NCBI GenBank assembly: GCA_900314365.1
Contig: OMVH01000105.1
Location: 1-12,401, forward strand
Origin: an uncultured Prevotella sp.
Lineage (GTDB): Bacteria; Bacteroidota; Bacteroidia; Bacteroidales; Bacteroidaceae
DNA: 12,401 bases
Direction: 5' to 3'
Every line of letters begins with the position of its first letter. The first letter of the stretch is position 1. Made by a program: the position numbers and the translations under genes. Below, in pieces: positions 6,257-12,401 of the stretch. Below the pieces are notes generated by a model that saw nothing but the letters and a program-made list of their open reading frames with translations, was not told where the DNA came from and made no database searches.

Positions 6257-9067
6257 TCAGTCAAACAGATTGGGTTTCTTCTTTCTTGCTTCTTCGAGCG
6301 AGAGCAAGTCTTGCTGCTCTTTGTAGGAAGCTCTCAGACGGGCATAGCGCTCAGAGAGTTCGTGCTCGCACTCTGTCCTTCCCTTAGGGTCGAGGAGTTT
6401 GTGCGCCACGGGAACATTCTGGCTTGCGTCCTTCATCCATACCACTGGTCCGTGATAGACCGGTGCTATCTTCAGGGCCACATGCAGCTGCGATGTCGTG
6501 GCTCCGCCTATCATGATAGGAATGTGCAGCCCGGCTCTGTCCATCTCCCGTGCAACGTTGACCATTTCTTCAAGAGAGGGCGTGATGAGTCCGCTCAGTC
6601 CGATTATGTCAGCGTGAAGCTCCTGAGCTTTTCTCACTATCTGCTCAGCGGGTACCATTACTCCGAGGTCGATAATCTCGTAGTTGTTGCATGCCATTAC
6701 GACTCCGACAATGTTCTTTCCGATGTCGTGCACGTCGCCTTTCACCGTTGCCAGCAACACTTTGCCCGCCTTGGCAGCTCCTTTCTTCTTTCCGGCCTCA
6801 ATATAAGGTTGGAGAAAAGCCACGGCTTGCTTCATCGTGCGCGCCGTCTTGACCACCTGCGGCAGAAACATCTTGCCTTCGCCGAAGAGGTTTCCCACCT
6901 CGTTCATGCCCCTCATGAGCGGTTCCTCGATGATGCTGACGGCCGAGGGGTAGATGTGGAGTGCTTCCGTAAGGTCGGTTTCCAGCCAGTCGCCTATACC
7001 TTTACGCAGGGCGTAGGCCAGTCGGTCGTCAAGGGGCAGCTCGCGCCATGCACCGGCGCTCTCCGGCTGCGACCCCTTTTGTGACGGAGTTTTTTCAGTC
7101 TCGTTCTCGGCCTTCTTGCGTTCGGCCAAGGCTATGAGGTCGTCGGCGGCACCAGGACGTCGGTTGAGCACCACGTCCTCCATGATGGTGAGCTCATCCT
7201 TGGGGATGTCGGCATACGTAATCTTAGAAGCTGGATTAACAATTCCAAAGTCCATGCCGTTTTCGATGGCGTGGTAGAGGAATACCGCATGCAGGGCTTC
7301 CCGGATGTAGTTGTTTCCGCGGAAGGAAAAAGAGAGGTTGCTCACTCCGCCACTGACATGAGCTCCGGGCAGATGTTTTTTTATCCATGCGGTGGCCCGT
7401 ATGAAGTCGAGCGCGTAGCTGTCGTGCTCCTCCATGCCGGTAGCTATAGCGAGGATGTTGGGGTCGAAGATGATGTCGAGAGGGTTCATTCCTGCTTTCT
7501 CTGTGAGCAGACGGTAAGCGCGCCGGGCTATCTCTATTCGACGTTCGTAAGTGGTGGCCTGTCCCTGTTCGTCGAAGCACATCACCACCACTGCGGCGCC
7601 GAAGCGCTTTATTTCGCGGGCATGGGCCAGGAACACCTCTTCACCCTCCTTGAGCGAGATGGAGTTGACAATGCACTTGCCTTGGCAGCACTTCAGTCCG
7701 GCCACGATGACTTCCCACGACGAGCTGTCGATCATTATGGGGACGCGCGCAACGTCGGGCTCCGACATCATGAGGTTGAGGAAGTTAACCATCTCCTTTT
7801 TCACATCAAGCAGACCGTCGTCCATGTTGACGTCGAGCACGAGAGCACCGTCGGCAACCTCTTTCCTCGCAATGGCGAGTGCCTCGGTGTAGTTCTTTTC
7901 CTTGATGAGGCGCAGAAATTTTCTGCTTCCTGCTACGTTGCATCGCTCGCCGACGTTGACGAACCTCACCTCGGGACTGACATCGAGCAGTTCCAATCCG
8001 CTGAGCCAGAGTGTCTCCGGCTTGGGTACGGGTACATGAGGCTTTTTACCTTTAGCCATCAGGGCGTAGCGCCGGATGAATTCGTCGGTTGTACCGCAGC
8101 AGCCGCCAATGATGTTCACCAGTCCCTCGTCGATGAATTCGGCTATCTGAGGTGACATGCTTTCGGCTGTTTCGTCGTAGGCCCCCATGGCGTTGGGCAA
8201 CCCGGCATTGGGGTAGGCACTGATAAAATAGGGAGCTTTGCGGGCGAGCTCTTTGAGATAGGGCTTCATCTGCCGTGCGCCAAAGGAGCAGTTGAGACCC
8301 ACGGAGAAGATGTCAAGGCTGCTGATGCTTCCGAGAAAGCCCTCTAACGTTTGTCCGCTCAGGGTACGTCCGGCTAAATCGCTGATGGTGACACTGAGCA
8401 TAACGGGCAAGTCGAGTCCTCGCTCGTCCATCAGTCTGTGGGCAGCGTCCACGGCCACTTTGGCATTGAGCGTGTCGAAGATGGTTTCGATGAGCAGTGC
8501 GTCCACACCGCCGTCGAGCAGTGCCCTTATCTGTTCGGCATAGGCCTCGTAGAGTTCGTCGTAGGTGAGACTGCGGGCTGCAGGATCGCTCACGTCGGGC
8601 GACATCGAGCAAGTGCGGTTTGTGGGACCGATGCTTCCGGCCACGTAGCGTGGTCTCTGCGGTGTGGCGAACTCGTCGGCCAAGCTTCTTGCTATGCGGG
8701 CTCCTGCAAGAGCCATGTCGTAGCAGAAGTTTTCCAAGTGATAGTCGGACTGAGAGATGCGCTGCGACGAAAAGGTATTGGTCTCAATGAGGTCAGCACC
8801 GGCATCGAGATAGCGCCGATGGATATCGGCGATGATGTCGGGACGGGTTAAATTGAGCACGTCGTTGTTGCCCTTCATCTGCACGTTGGCTGCCGTCTTG
8901 TCACAATTCAGACTCTTGCGCAGCGTTTCGTTCCAGAAGTCAGACTCTTTGAGACCGTAGTCCTGAATCATAGTGCCCATCGCACCGTCGAGAATGATGA
9001 TGCGTTCCCTGACAGCCTCGCGCAGGGTGGGAGAGGGGTGGGCGTGGTTATTATTCTGCGTTGTCAA
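6257..9067 (-). CDS. metH: Cobalamin-dependent methionine synthase lacking the reactivation domain
   Basis: This 936-residue enzyme transfers a methyl group from 5-methyltetrahydrofolate to homocysteine through methylcobalamin. The homocysteine module spans about 20-335, with zinc ligands Cys260 (GLNCSFG), Cys323 and Cys324 (GGCCGT). The pterin module spans about 365-625 (NVGERCNVAGS, DVNMDDGLLD, IMIDSS). After a charged linker at 650-675, the B12 cap lies at about 675-760 and the cobalamin domain at 765-900, with DVHDIGKNIV carrying the axial His780, then SGLITPS and GGATTS. The protein ends after the linker that normally leads to the AdoMet-binding reactivation domain; E. coli MetH is about 1,227 residues. 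No frame-shifted remnant follows, because the HAD gene begins 7 nt later. The start is probably TTG at 9067: a stop lies three codons upstream and the next in-frame ATG falls inside the first motif. It follows smpB by 30 nt, with no cobalamin riboswitch in the gap. Confidence 0.96.
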   Translation of the reverse strand: MTTQNNNHAHPSPTLREAVRERIIILDGAMGTMIQDYGLKESDFWNETLRKSLNCDKTAANVQMKGNNDVLNLTRPDIIADIHRRYLDAGADLIETNTFSSQRISQSDYHLENFCYDMALAGARIARSLADEFATPQRPRYVAGSIGPTNRTCSMSPDVSDPAARSLTYDELYEAYAEQIRALLDGGVDALLIETIFDTLNAKVAVDAAHRLMDERGLDLPVMLSVTISDLAGRTLSGQTLEGFLGSISSLDIFSVGLNCSFGARQMKPYLKELARKAPYFISAYPNAGLPNAMGAYDETAESMSPQIAEFIDEGLVNIIGGCCGTTDEFIRRYALMAKGKKPHVPVPKPETLWLSGLELLDVSPEVRFVNVGERCNVAGSRKFLRLIKEKNYTEALAIARKEVADGALVLDVNMDDGLLDVKKEMVNFLNLMMSEPDVARVPIMIDSSSWEVIVAGLKCCQGKCIVNSISLKEGEEVFLAHAREIKRFGAAVVVMCFDEQGQATTYERRIEIARRAYRLLTEKAGMNPLDIIFDPNILAIATGMEEHDSYALDFIRATAWIKKHLPGAHVSGGVSNLSFSFRGNNYIREALHAVFLYHAIENGMDFGIVNPASKITYADIPKDELTIMEDVVLNRRPGAADDLIALAERKKAENETEKTPSQKGSQPESAGAWRELPLDDRLAYALRKGIGDWLETDLTEALHIYPSAVSIIEEPLMRGMNEVGNLFGEGKMFLPQVVKTARTMKQAVAFLQPYIEAGKKKGAAKAGKVLLATVKGDVHDIGKNIVGVVMACNNYEIIDLGVMVPAEQIVRKAQELHADIIGLSGLITPSLEEMVNVAREMDRAGLHIPIMIGGATTSQLHVALKIAPVYHGPVVWMKDASQNVPVAHKLLDPKGRTECEHELSERYARLRASYKEQQDLLSLEEARKKKPNLFD

Positions 9068-9097
9068 TGCGTGTTACGAAATTTTGTTAACTAAGAG

Positions 9098-9577
9098 TCA
9101 GAAGTGCTTCCTGGCTCTGTCCATCTCTCTGTTGTCTTCCTTCTGCTTGAGTGTCTGCCGCTTGTCGTATTCCTTCTTTCCACGAGCCAGTGCGATGTCC
9201 ACTTTGGCACGTCCGTGTTCATCGATGAAAACGAGTGTGGGTACGATGGTCAGTCCCGGCGTTTTGCTGTCGGTCTCCAGTCGCTTTAACTCGCGCCGGG
9301 TGAGCAGTAGCTTGCGGTCGCGGCGGGCCGGATGGTTTGCGAAGGACCCGTAGAAGTAGGGGCTTATGTTCATGCCCTTGAGCCACATCTCGCCGTTATA
9401 GATAGTGCAGTAGGCATCAACGAGCGAAGCCTTGCCTGCGCGTATCGACTTTATCTCAGTGCCTGTGAGCACGATTCCGGCTGTGTAGGTGTCGAGAAAG
9501 AAGTACTCGAAGGAGGCCTTCTTGTTCTTAATCTGCACGGGGCTGCTTTTGCGTATTTTCTCTTGTTCTTTGTTCAT
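9098..9577 (-). CDS. smpB: SsrA-binding protein SmpB
   Basis: This 159-residue protein binds tmRNA and delivers it to stalled ribosomes for trans-translation. The OB-fold core runs from about residue 15 (KNKKASFEYFFLDTY) through GTEIKSIRAGKASLVDAY and NISPYFYGSFANHPARRDRKLLL. The C-terminal tail, GKKEYDKRQTLKQKEDNREM, is basic and enters the decoding site in the family. Length is normal. ATG 9577 is chosen because the residues before it in the open frame (back to a GTG at 9655) do not match the family. That ATG overlaps the stop codon of the upstream DMP19-like gene by 4 nt (ATGA), which implies translational coupling. The tmRNA gene itself is not in the window. Confidence 0.97.
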   Translation of the reverse strand: MNKEQEKIRKSSPVQIKNKKASFEYFFLDTYTAGIVLTGTEIKSIRAGKASLVDAYCTIYNGEMWLKGMNISPYFYGSFANHPARRDRKLLLTRRELKRLETDSKTPGLTIVPTLVFIDEHGRAKVDIALARGKKEYDKRQTLKQKEDNREMDRARKHF

Positions 9578-10095
9578 TGCTTGTCGTTGTCTGTTGTCAC
9601 CGTGACAAAGTCGGTCAGGTGGTCGTCCACATAGTGAGCCACGGCGTCGGTCCACTCTTCTTCGTGCTCGATGAACTCATCGTCGAGCTCGTCGAAGTCG
9701 GGGTATTGCTCGAACATGGCCATGAAGTCCTCGTCGGAGCATTCCACCTCTATTTTCTCGTGATGCTTGTCGTAGAGTTTCTTTCCCTGTCTGATGAGGT
9801 GGTAGAGGTCGTCGAGTCCCCATTCGCGCATGGCCACGCCGAAGGGGTTGCGGAAGATGAAGGCACCGTAGCCGTTATAGATGAGCTGAACGAATCCGCC
9901 GTCCATGACCTCTTCGTGGAGGTATTGCCAGGCCAGCAACGTTATTTGGTCGGCATTAAGCTCACCGATGTTGTCGGAAGTGAGCTGTCCGCCTATAGCC
10001 TGCGAGATAGCTCCACCCACGGCCGCGATGAAGGCATCCATTCCCTCAGCTGAGGCTTTACGCAGTGTGGCATCGCTTATCTTAACTTCTGTCAT
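9574..10095 (-). CDS. DMP19/DUF4375-like acidic protein
   Basis: This 173-residue protein resembles the DMP19 (DUF4375) family. The founder, from Neisseria, is a double-stranded-DNA mimic that inhibits a repressor. The family-like core is around 53-80: LLAWQYLHEEVMDGGF followed by QLIYNGYG, matching the usual NGGF-xQ-xx-N-xxG pattern. The first 45 residues form a separate helix-prone segment with GG pairs. From residue 113 to the end, about 23 of 61 residues are Asp or Glu against two Lys and no Arg. That strong negative charge is consistent with a DNA- or nucleic-acid-mimicking surface. It follows serB by 12 nt and overlaps smpB by 4 nt, so it is co-translated with a translation-rescue factor. 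Its target is unknown; the mimic role is inferred from family and charge, and many DUF4375 members are uncharacterised. Confidence 0.75.
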   Translation of the reverse strand: MTEVKISDATLRKASAEGMDAFIAAVGGAISQAIGGQLTSDNIGELNADQITLLAWQYLHEEVMDGGFVQLIYNGYGAFIFRNPFGVAMREWGLDDLYHLIRQGKKLYDKHHEKIEVECSDEDFMAMFEQYPDFDELDDEFIEHEEEWTDAVAHYVDDHLTDFVTVTTDNDKQ

Positions 10096-10107
10096 ACCAT
10101 GTAATTG

Positions 10108-11334
10108 TTATTCTGTGATATAGCTGTCCTTGAATCCGAGAAAATAGAGCACTCCGTCGAGTCCGATGGTATTGATGCTTTGTTGGGCGTTGGCCACGAC
10201 CCGGGGTTTGGCATGAAAGGCTATGCCCAGTCCGGCTTCGCTTATCATGGGCAGGTCGTTGGCTCCGTCCCCGACGGCGATGGTCTGTGCAAGGTTTACC
10301 TTCTCCACCTGCGCGATGAGCTTGAGCAGTTCGGCCTTGCGCCGTCCGTCCACGATTTCACCCACACATCGTCCCGTGAGCTTACCGTTGTCATCGATTT
10401 CGAGCTCGTTGGCATAGACGTAGTCGATGCCGAACATGCGTTGCAGATACTCTCCGAAGTAGGTGAATCCGCCGCTGAGGATGGCTATCTTGTACCCGCA
10501 CCGCTTGAGCACGCTCATCAGTCTGGGCACTCCCTCAGTGATGGGCAGCTGTTCGGCTATTTCTTTCATCACGCTCACATCGAGTCCTTTGAGGAGTGCC
10601 ACCCGTTCGGTGAGGCTTTGACGGAAGTCGAGCTCTCCGCGCATGGCTCGCTCAGTGATGAGTTTCACTTGGTCGCCCACTCCGGCCCTCATAGCCAGTT
10701 CGTCGATGCATTCGGTCTGGATAAGGGTGGAGTCCATATCAAAGCAGATGAGTCGTCGCATGCGACGGTACATGTCATCCTTCTGGAAGGAGAAGTCCAT
10801 GTCCTCCTGGGCAGCGAGTGTCATGAGTCTGCGCTTCATCTCGTCGGGATTTTTTGGAGTGCCCCGGAGCGAGAATTCTATGCAGGCTCTAACGTTCTTT
10901 CCCTGCTTGCGTATGCTCCGTCTCCCTGTCAGTCGGATGATGGAGTCGATGTTGAGTCCCTGTTGGGCAATGACTCCGGTGGCTGCGGCTATCTGGCGGG
11001 CAGAGAGTGAGCGGCCGATGATGGTGAGAATGTAGCGGTTCTTGCCTTGTCGCGACACCCAGTCCTCGTACTCGTCGTCGCTCACGGGCGAAAAGCCTAT
11101 CTGCACTTGCAGTTCTGTGGCCTTGAAGAGCAGTTCCTTCATCACCTGGCCCGAATTGTTGCCGTCGATACGGATGAGGATGCCCAGCGAGAGATTGGCG
11201 TGGATGTCGGCCTGTCCGATGTCGAGCACTTGTGCGTCATATTCCGACAGGATGCCCATCACCGATGCTGTGAGTCCGGGGTGGTCCTTGCCCGTGATGC
11301 TGATGAGAATCTGTTCTTTCTTAGCTTGTTCCAT
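10108..11334 (-). CDS. serB: Phosphoserine phosphatase with N-terminal ACT region
   Basis: This 408-residue enzyme catalyses the last step of serine synthesis, phosphoserine to serine. Residues 8-85 form an ACT domain (ISITGKDHPGLTASVMGILSEYD), and a second ACT-like unit follows at about 100-180 (YILTIIGRSLSARQIAAATGVIAQ). This is the regulatory region that binds amino acids in long SerB proteins. The HAD catalytic domain starts near 193: motif I FDMDST with Asp199 and Asp201, motif II LSGGF with Ser287, a Lys in GRRKAELL, and motif IV VGDGANDLPM with Asp355 and Asp359. All catalytic residues are present. E. coli SerB (322 aa) is shorter; double-ACT forms are common in Bacteroidetes and actinobacteria. 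It sits 31 nt after the DUF1080 gene and 12 nt before the DMP19-like gene. Serine supplies the one-carbon units that MetH, further down the operon, consumes. Confidence 0.96.
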   Translation of the reverse strand: MEQAKKEQILISITGKDHPGLTASVMGILSEYDAQVLDIGQADIHANLSLGILIRIDGNNSGQVMKELLFKATELQVQIGFSPVSDDEYEDWVSRQGKNRYILTIIGRSLSARQIAAATGVIAQQGLNIDSIIRLTGRRSIRKQGKNVRACIEFSLRGTPKNPDEMKRRLMTLAAQEDMDFSFQKDDMYRRMRRLICFDMDSTLIQTECIDELAMRAGVGDQVKLITERAMRGELDFRQSLTERVALLKGLDVSVMKEIAEQLPITEGVPRLMSVLKRCGYKIAILSGGFTYFGEYLQRMFGIDYVYANELEIDDNGKLTGRCVGEIVDGRRKAELLKLIAQVEKVNLAQTIAVGDGANDLPMISEAGLGIAFHAKPRVVANAQQSINTIGLDGVLYFLGFKDSYITE

Positions 11335-11365
11335 GTCTTCGTTTATTTGTTGCCGGCGAAAGGTC

Positions 11366-12007
11366 TCAGAGTTGTTTTATCTTGACGTTTCTGAATTCTA
11401 AGGGGCCTCCCTCGCTTTGCAAGGCAATATAGCCGCGTGAGAGTTTGGTCTCGGCCTCGTTCACCTTCTGGCCATTTATCTTTACAGTGATATGTGTGCC
11501 GACGCAGCGTATCTCAACCTTATTCCACTGTCCGGCCGGACGTTCTGGGTCTGTGGAGGCAGTGCGCGGTTTCTTGGGAAACTTTGCGCTGCTGTCAGTG
11601 CCGGCGATATAGGCACCACTGAGGCCGAGCAGGTCACCGGCATGCCCAGCCTGCAACTGGCACTCTATGCCTACGGGCCATAGGCGGTCGCCGGGTTGCA
11701 CGCGCTGGAAGATACCGCTGTTGGTGCCTTTGCCGTCAGTCCATCTCCATTCGAGGGTGAGCACGTAGTCCGAGTACTGCTTATTGGTGCGCATGTAGCC
11801 GAAGGGCTTTCCTGTCACTGCTATGGTTGCACCCTGAGCCTTGAATACGTTGGAGGAGCTTGTGCTTGAAGCCGGGTCGGTGAAGAGAGTCCAGTCGGCA
11901 AGACTGGCATCGTGATAGAGTGTTTGAGTGGTGGAGGCGCAGGAGGCAAGCAACAGCATGCCTACGGTGCCTGCTAAGAAGGATAGTCTGTGTAGGGTTA
12001 TCATCAT
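11366..12007 (-). CDS. DUF1080-family (3-keto-disaccharide hydrolase-like) lipoprotein
   Basis: This 213-residue protein has a lipoprotein signal: a hydrophobic stretch then LLASC, with the acylated Cys at 23. The residues after Cys (ASTTQ) lack the acidic lipoprotein-export motif typical of surface lipoproteins in Bacteroidetes, so a periplasm-facing position is more likely; that is inference. The mature part is a DUF1080 jelly roll, a lectin/glucanase fold: YSDYVLTLEWRWTDGKGTNSGIF (split across 78-100), GIECQLQAG, GQWNKVEIRCVGTHITVKING and GYIALQSEGGPLEFRNVKIK. Members bind or cleave keto-sugar disaccharides and other glycans; the substrate is not evident here. Two ATG codons stand in tandem at 12007 and 12004 and either could start. 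It is the first gene of the serB-smpB-metH run, 31 nt before serB, with a promoter directly upstream. Confidence 0.88.
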   Translation of the reverse strand: MMITLHRLSFLAGTVGMLLLASCASTTQTLYHDASLADWTLFTDPASSTSSSNVFKAQGATIAVTGKPFGYMRTNKQYSDYVLTLEWRWTDGKGTNSGIFQRVQPGDRLWPVGIECQLQAGHAGDLLGLSGAYIAGTDSSAKFPKKPRTASTDPERPAGQWNKVEIRCVGTHITVKINGQKVNEAETKLSRGYIALQSEGGPLEFRNVKIKQL

Positions 12008-12030
12008 TCCGATTCTTTAAAACAATGATG

Positions 12031-12062
12031 CAAAGATAGGCAATTCGGGGCAAACTGACAAA
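12031..12062 (-). promoter_or_regulatory. sigma-ABfr-type promoter of the DUF1080-serB-smpB-metH run
   Basis: On the minus strand the sequence reads TTTG (complement of 12059-12062), 20 nt, then TATCTTTG (complement of 12031-12038), a full match to TTTG/TAnnTTTG. The transcript would begin near 12024-12026 and leave a leader of only about 18 nt, too short for a riboswitch. No equally good promoter was found in the short gaps downstream, which supports one long transcript for the seven genes. Promoters inside coding sequence are not excluded. Confidence 0.75.
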
Positions 12063-12401
12063 TATTCAAAAGGATAATTCAAGTTCTGCAAGTACCTGAA
12101 CTTGGAAGCCGACGGCCTTGATTGTCGCAATCTTCTTGGAGGATGCACCTACTCTGATTTGTTATGCCTTTGAGTAGCATTCATTGTTTTCGGGTCAGGG
12201 AGAGCATCAATTTGGGGAGAGTGTGCAATGAAAAACTTTGATTTTTGATACGGAAAAATGGACGTTAAATAATGCTAACACTAACCGAATCCTTTACAAA
12301 TGAAAATCTCGAAATAGAGAAAATCAAAGCCTTCTGAGACTGTTTTTTGAGTGCTTTTCGCTCGAGATCGGACCTCGAGGGCCTCGTCGAAGTACCTCGA
12401 G
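12063..12401. other. Upstream non-coding edge region, no gene recognised
   Basis: I see no gene I can support in these 339 bases. There is a 7-bp inverted repeat (CAAGTTC 12080-12086 with GAACTTG 12098-12104). The plus strand has a 21-codon frame (ATG near 12272) with nothing to support it. Two minus-strand frames stay open for about 40 codons from the window edge but end in unrelated AT-rich sequence; one could be the tail of a gene outside the window. The last 41 bases contain three CTCGAG palindromes (12361, 12374, 12396). The composition shifts from AT-rich to GC-rich only in those last 45 bases. Confidence 0.4.

Noticed and set aside
7271..8155. A 294-codon plus-strand open frame opposite metH, and similar ones opposite serB (10105-11010) and the HAD gene.
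   Set aside because: They mirror conserved coding sequence on the other strand and show no recognisable motif or upstream promoter.
9068..9097. A cobalamin or SAM riboswitch before metH.
   Set aside because: The gap to smpB is only 30 nt and contains no B12-box-like or hairpin structure. The operon promoter leader is also only about 18 nt.
81..12007. A defence, mobile or biosynthetic system spanning several genes.
   Set aside because: Nine of the ten genes fall in known families, mostly housekeeping enzymes with intact motifs, and the tenth is a small secreted protein; no integrase, transposase, CRISPR repeats, toxin-antitoxin pair or phage gene was seen.
12..12106. The 9-mer GAACTTGGA occurs near both ends of the window (12-20 and 12098-12106), suggesting terminal repeats or circularity.
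   Set aside because: The match does not extend on either side, and one shared 9-mer is expected by chance in 12 kb.
12272..12337. A 21-codon plus-strand ORF in the edge region.
   Set aside because: No promoter, ribosome-binding site or recognisable sequence; length is within chance expectation.
12090..12397. The 8-mer AAGTACCT occurs at 12090 and again at 12390, exactly 300 bp apart, which might be a target-site duplication around a small element.
   Set aside because: The enclosed ends show no terminal inverted repeats and there is no transposase; an 8-mer repeated at this distance is readily due to chance.

Overview
The window reads as chromosomal DNA from a member of the Bacteroidales, most likely a Prevotella-like organism. 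Three features point there. Start regions are AT-rich with little Shine-Dalgarno signal. Promoters fit the Bacteroidetes sigma-ABfr pattern (TTTG, about 19-20 nt, then TAnnTTTG). The proteins are Bacteroidetes-like: a degenerate PpiD/SurA-type foldase, a SerB with a double ACT region, and a DUF1080 lipoprotein. All ten confident genes lie on the minus strand, so transcription runs from high to low coordinates. The taxon is inferred from style, not from a marker gene.

Layout in transcription order. (1) 12401-12008: non-coding or unassigned DNA at the window edge, with a dense cluster of CTCGAG palindromes at the extreme end and a good promoter just before the first gene. (2) 12007-5183: a tightly spaced run that is probably one operon: DUF1080 lipoprotein, serB (serine synthesis), a DMP19/DUF4375-like acidic protein, smpB (trans-translation), metH (B12-dependent methionine synthase without a reactivation domain), a HAD hydrolase and a small secreted protein of unknown function. 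Gaps are 7-32 nt, with one 4-nt ATGA overlap between the DMP19-like gene and smpB. (3) 5090-2493: a second operon with its own promoter: map (methionine aminopeptidase), tsaD (t6A tRNA modification) and pncC/cinA-C (nicotinamide nucleotide deamidase), ending at a hairpin terminator. (4) 2376-28: a monocistronic gene for a large membrane-anchored periplasmic foldase of the SurA_N/parvulin type, with its own promoter, a structured leader of about 113 nt, and a strong intrinsic terminator at 28-60.

The genes mix one-carbon and amino-acid metabolism (serB, metH), translation quality and maturation (smpB, map, tsaD), cofactor recycling (pncC) and envelope protein folding. Serine made through SerB feeds the folate one-carbon pool that MetH uses, so those two fit functionally. 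The co-location of the others looks like ordinary housekeeping clustering. I saw no mobile element, CRISPR array, tRNA, rRNA or defence system. Nothing here compels a claim of a new system. The best leads are the DMP19-like DNA-mimic candidate embedded in a housekeeping operon, the MetH lacking its activation domain, and the structured leader with a short upstream ORF before the foldase gene.
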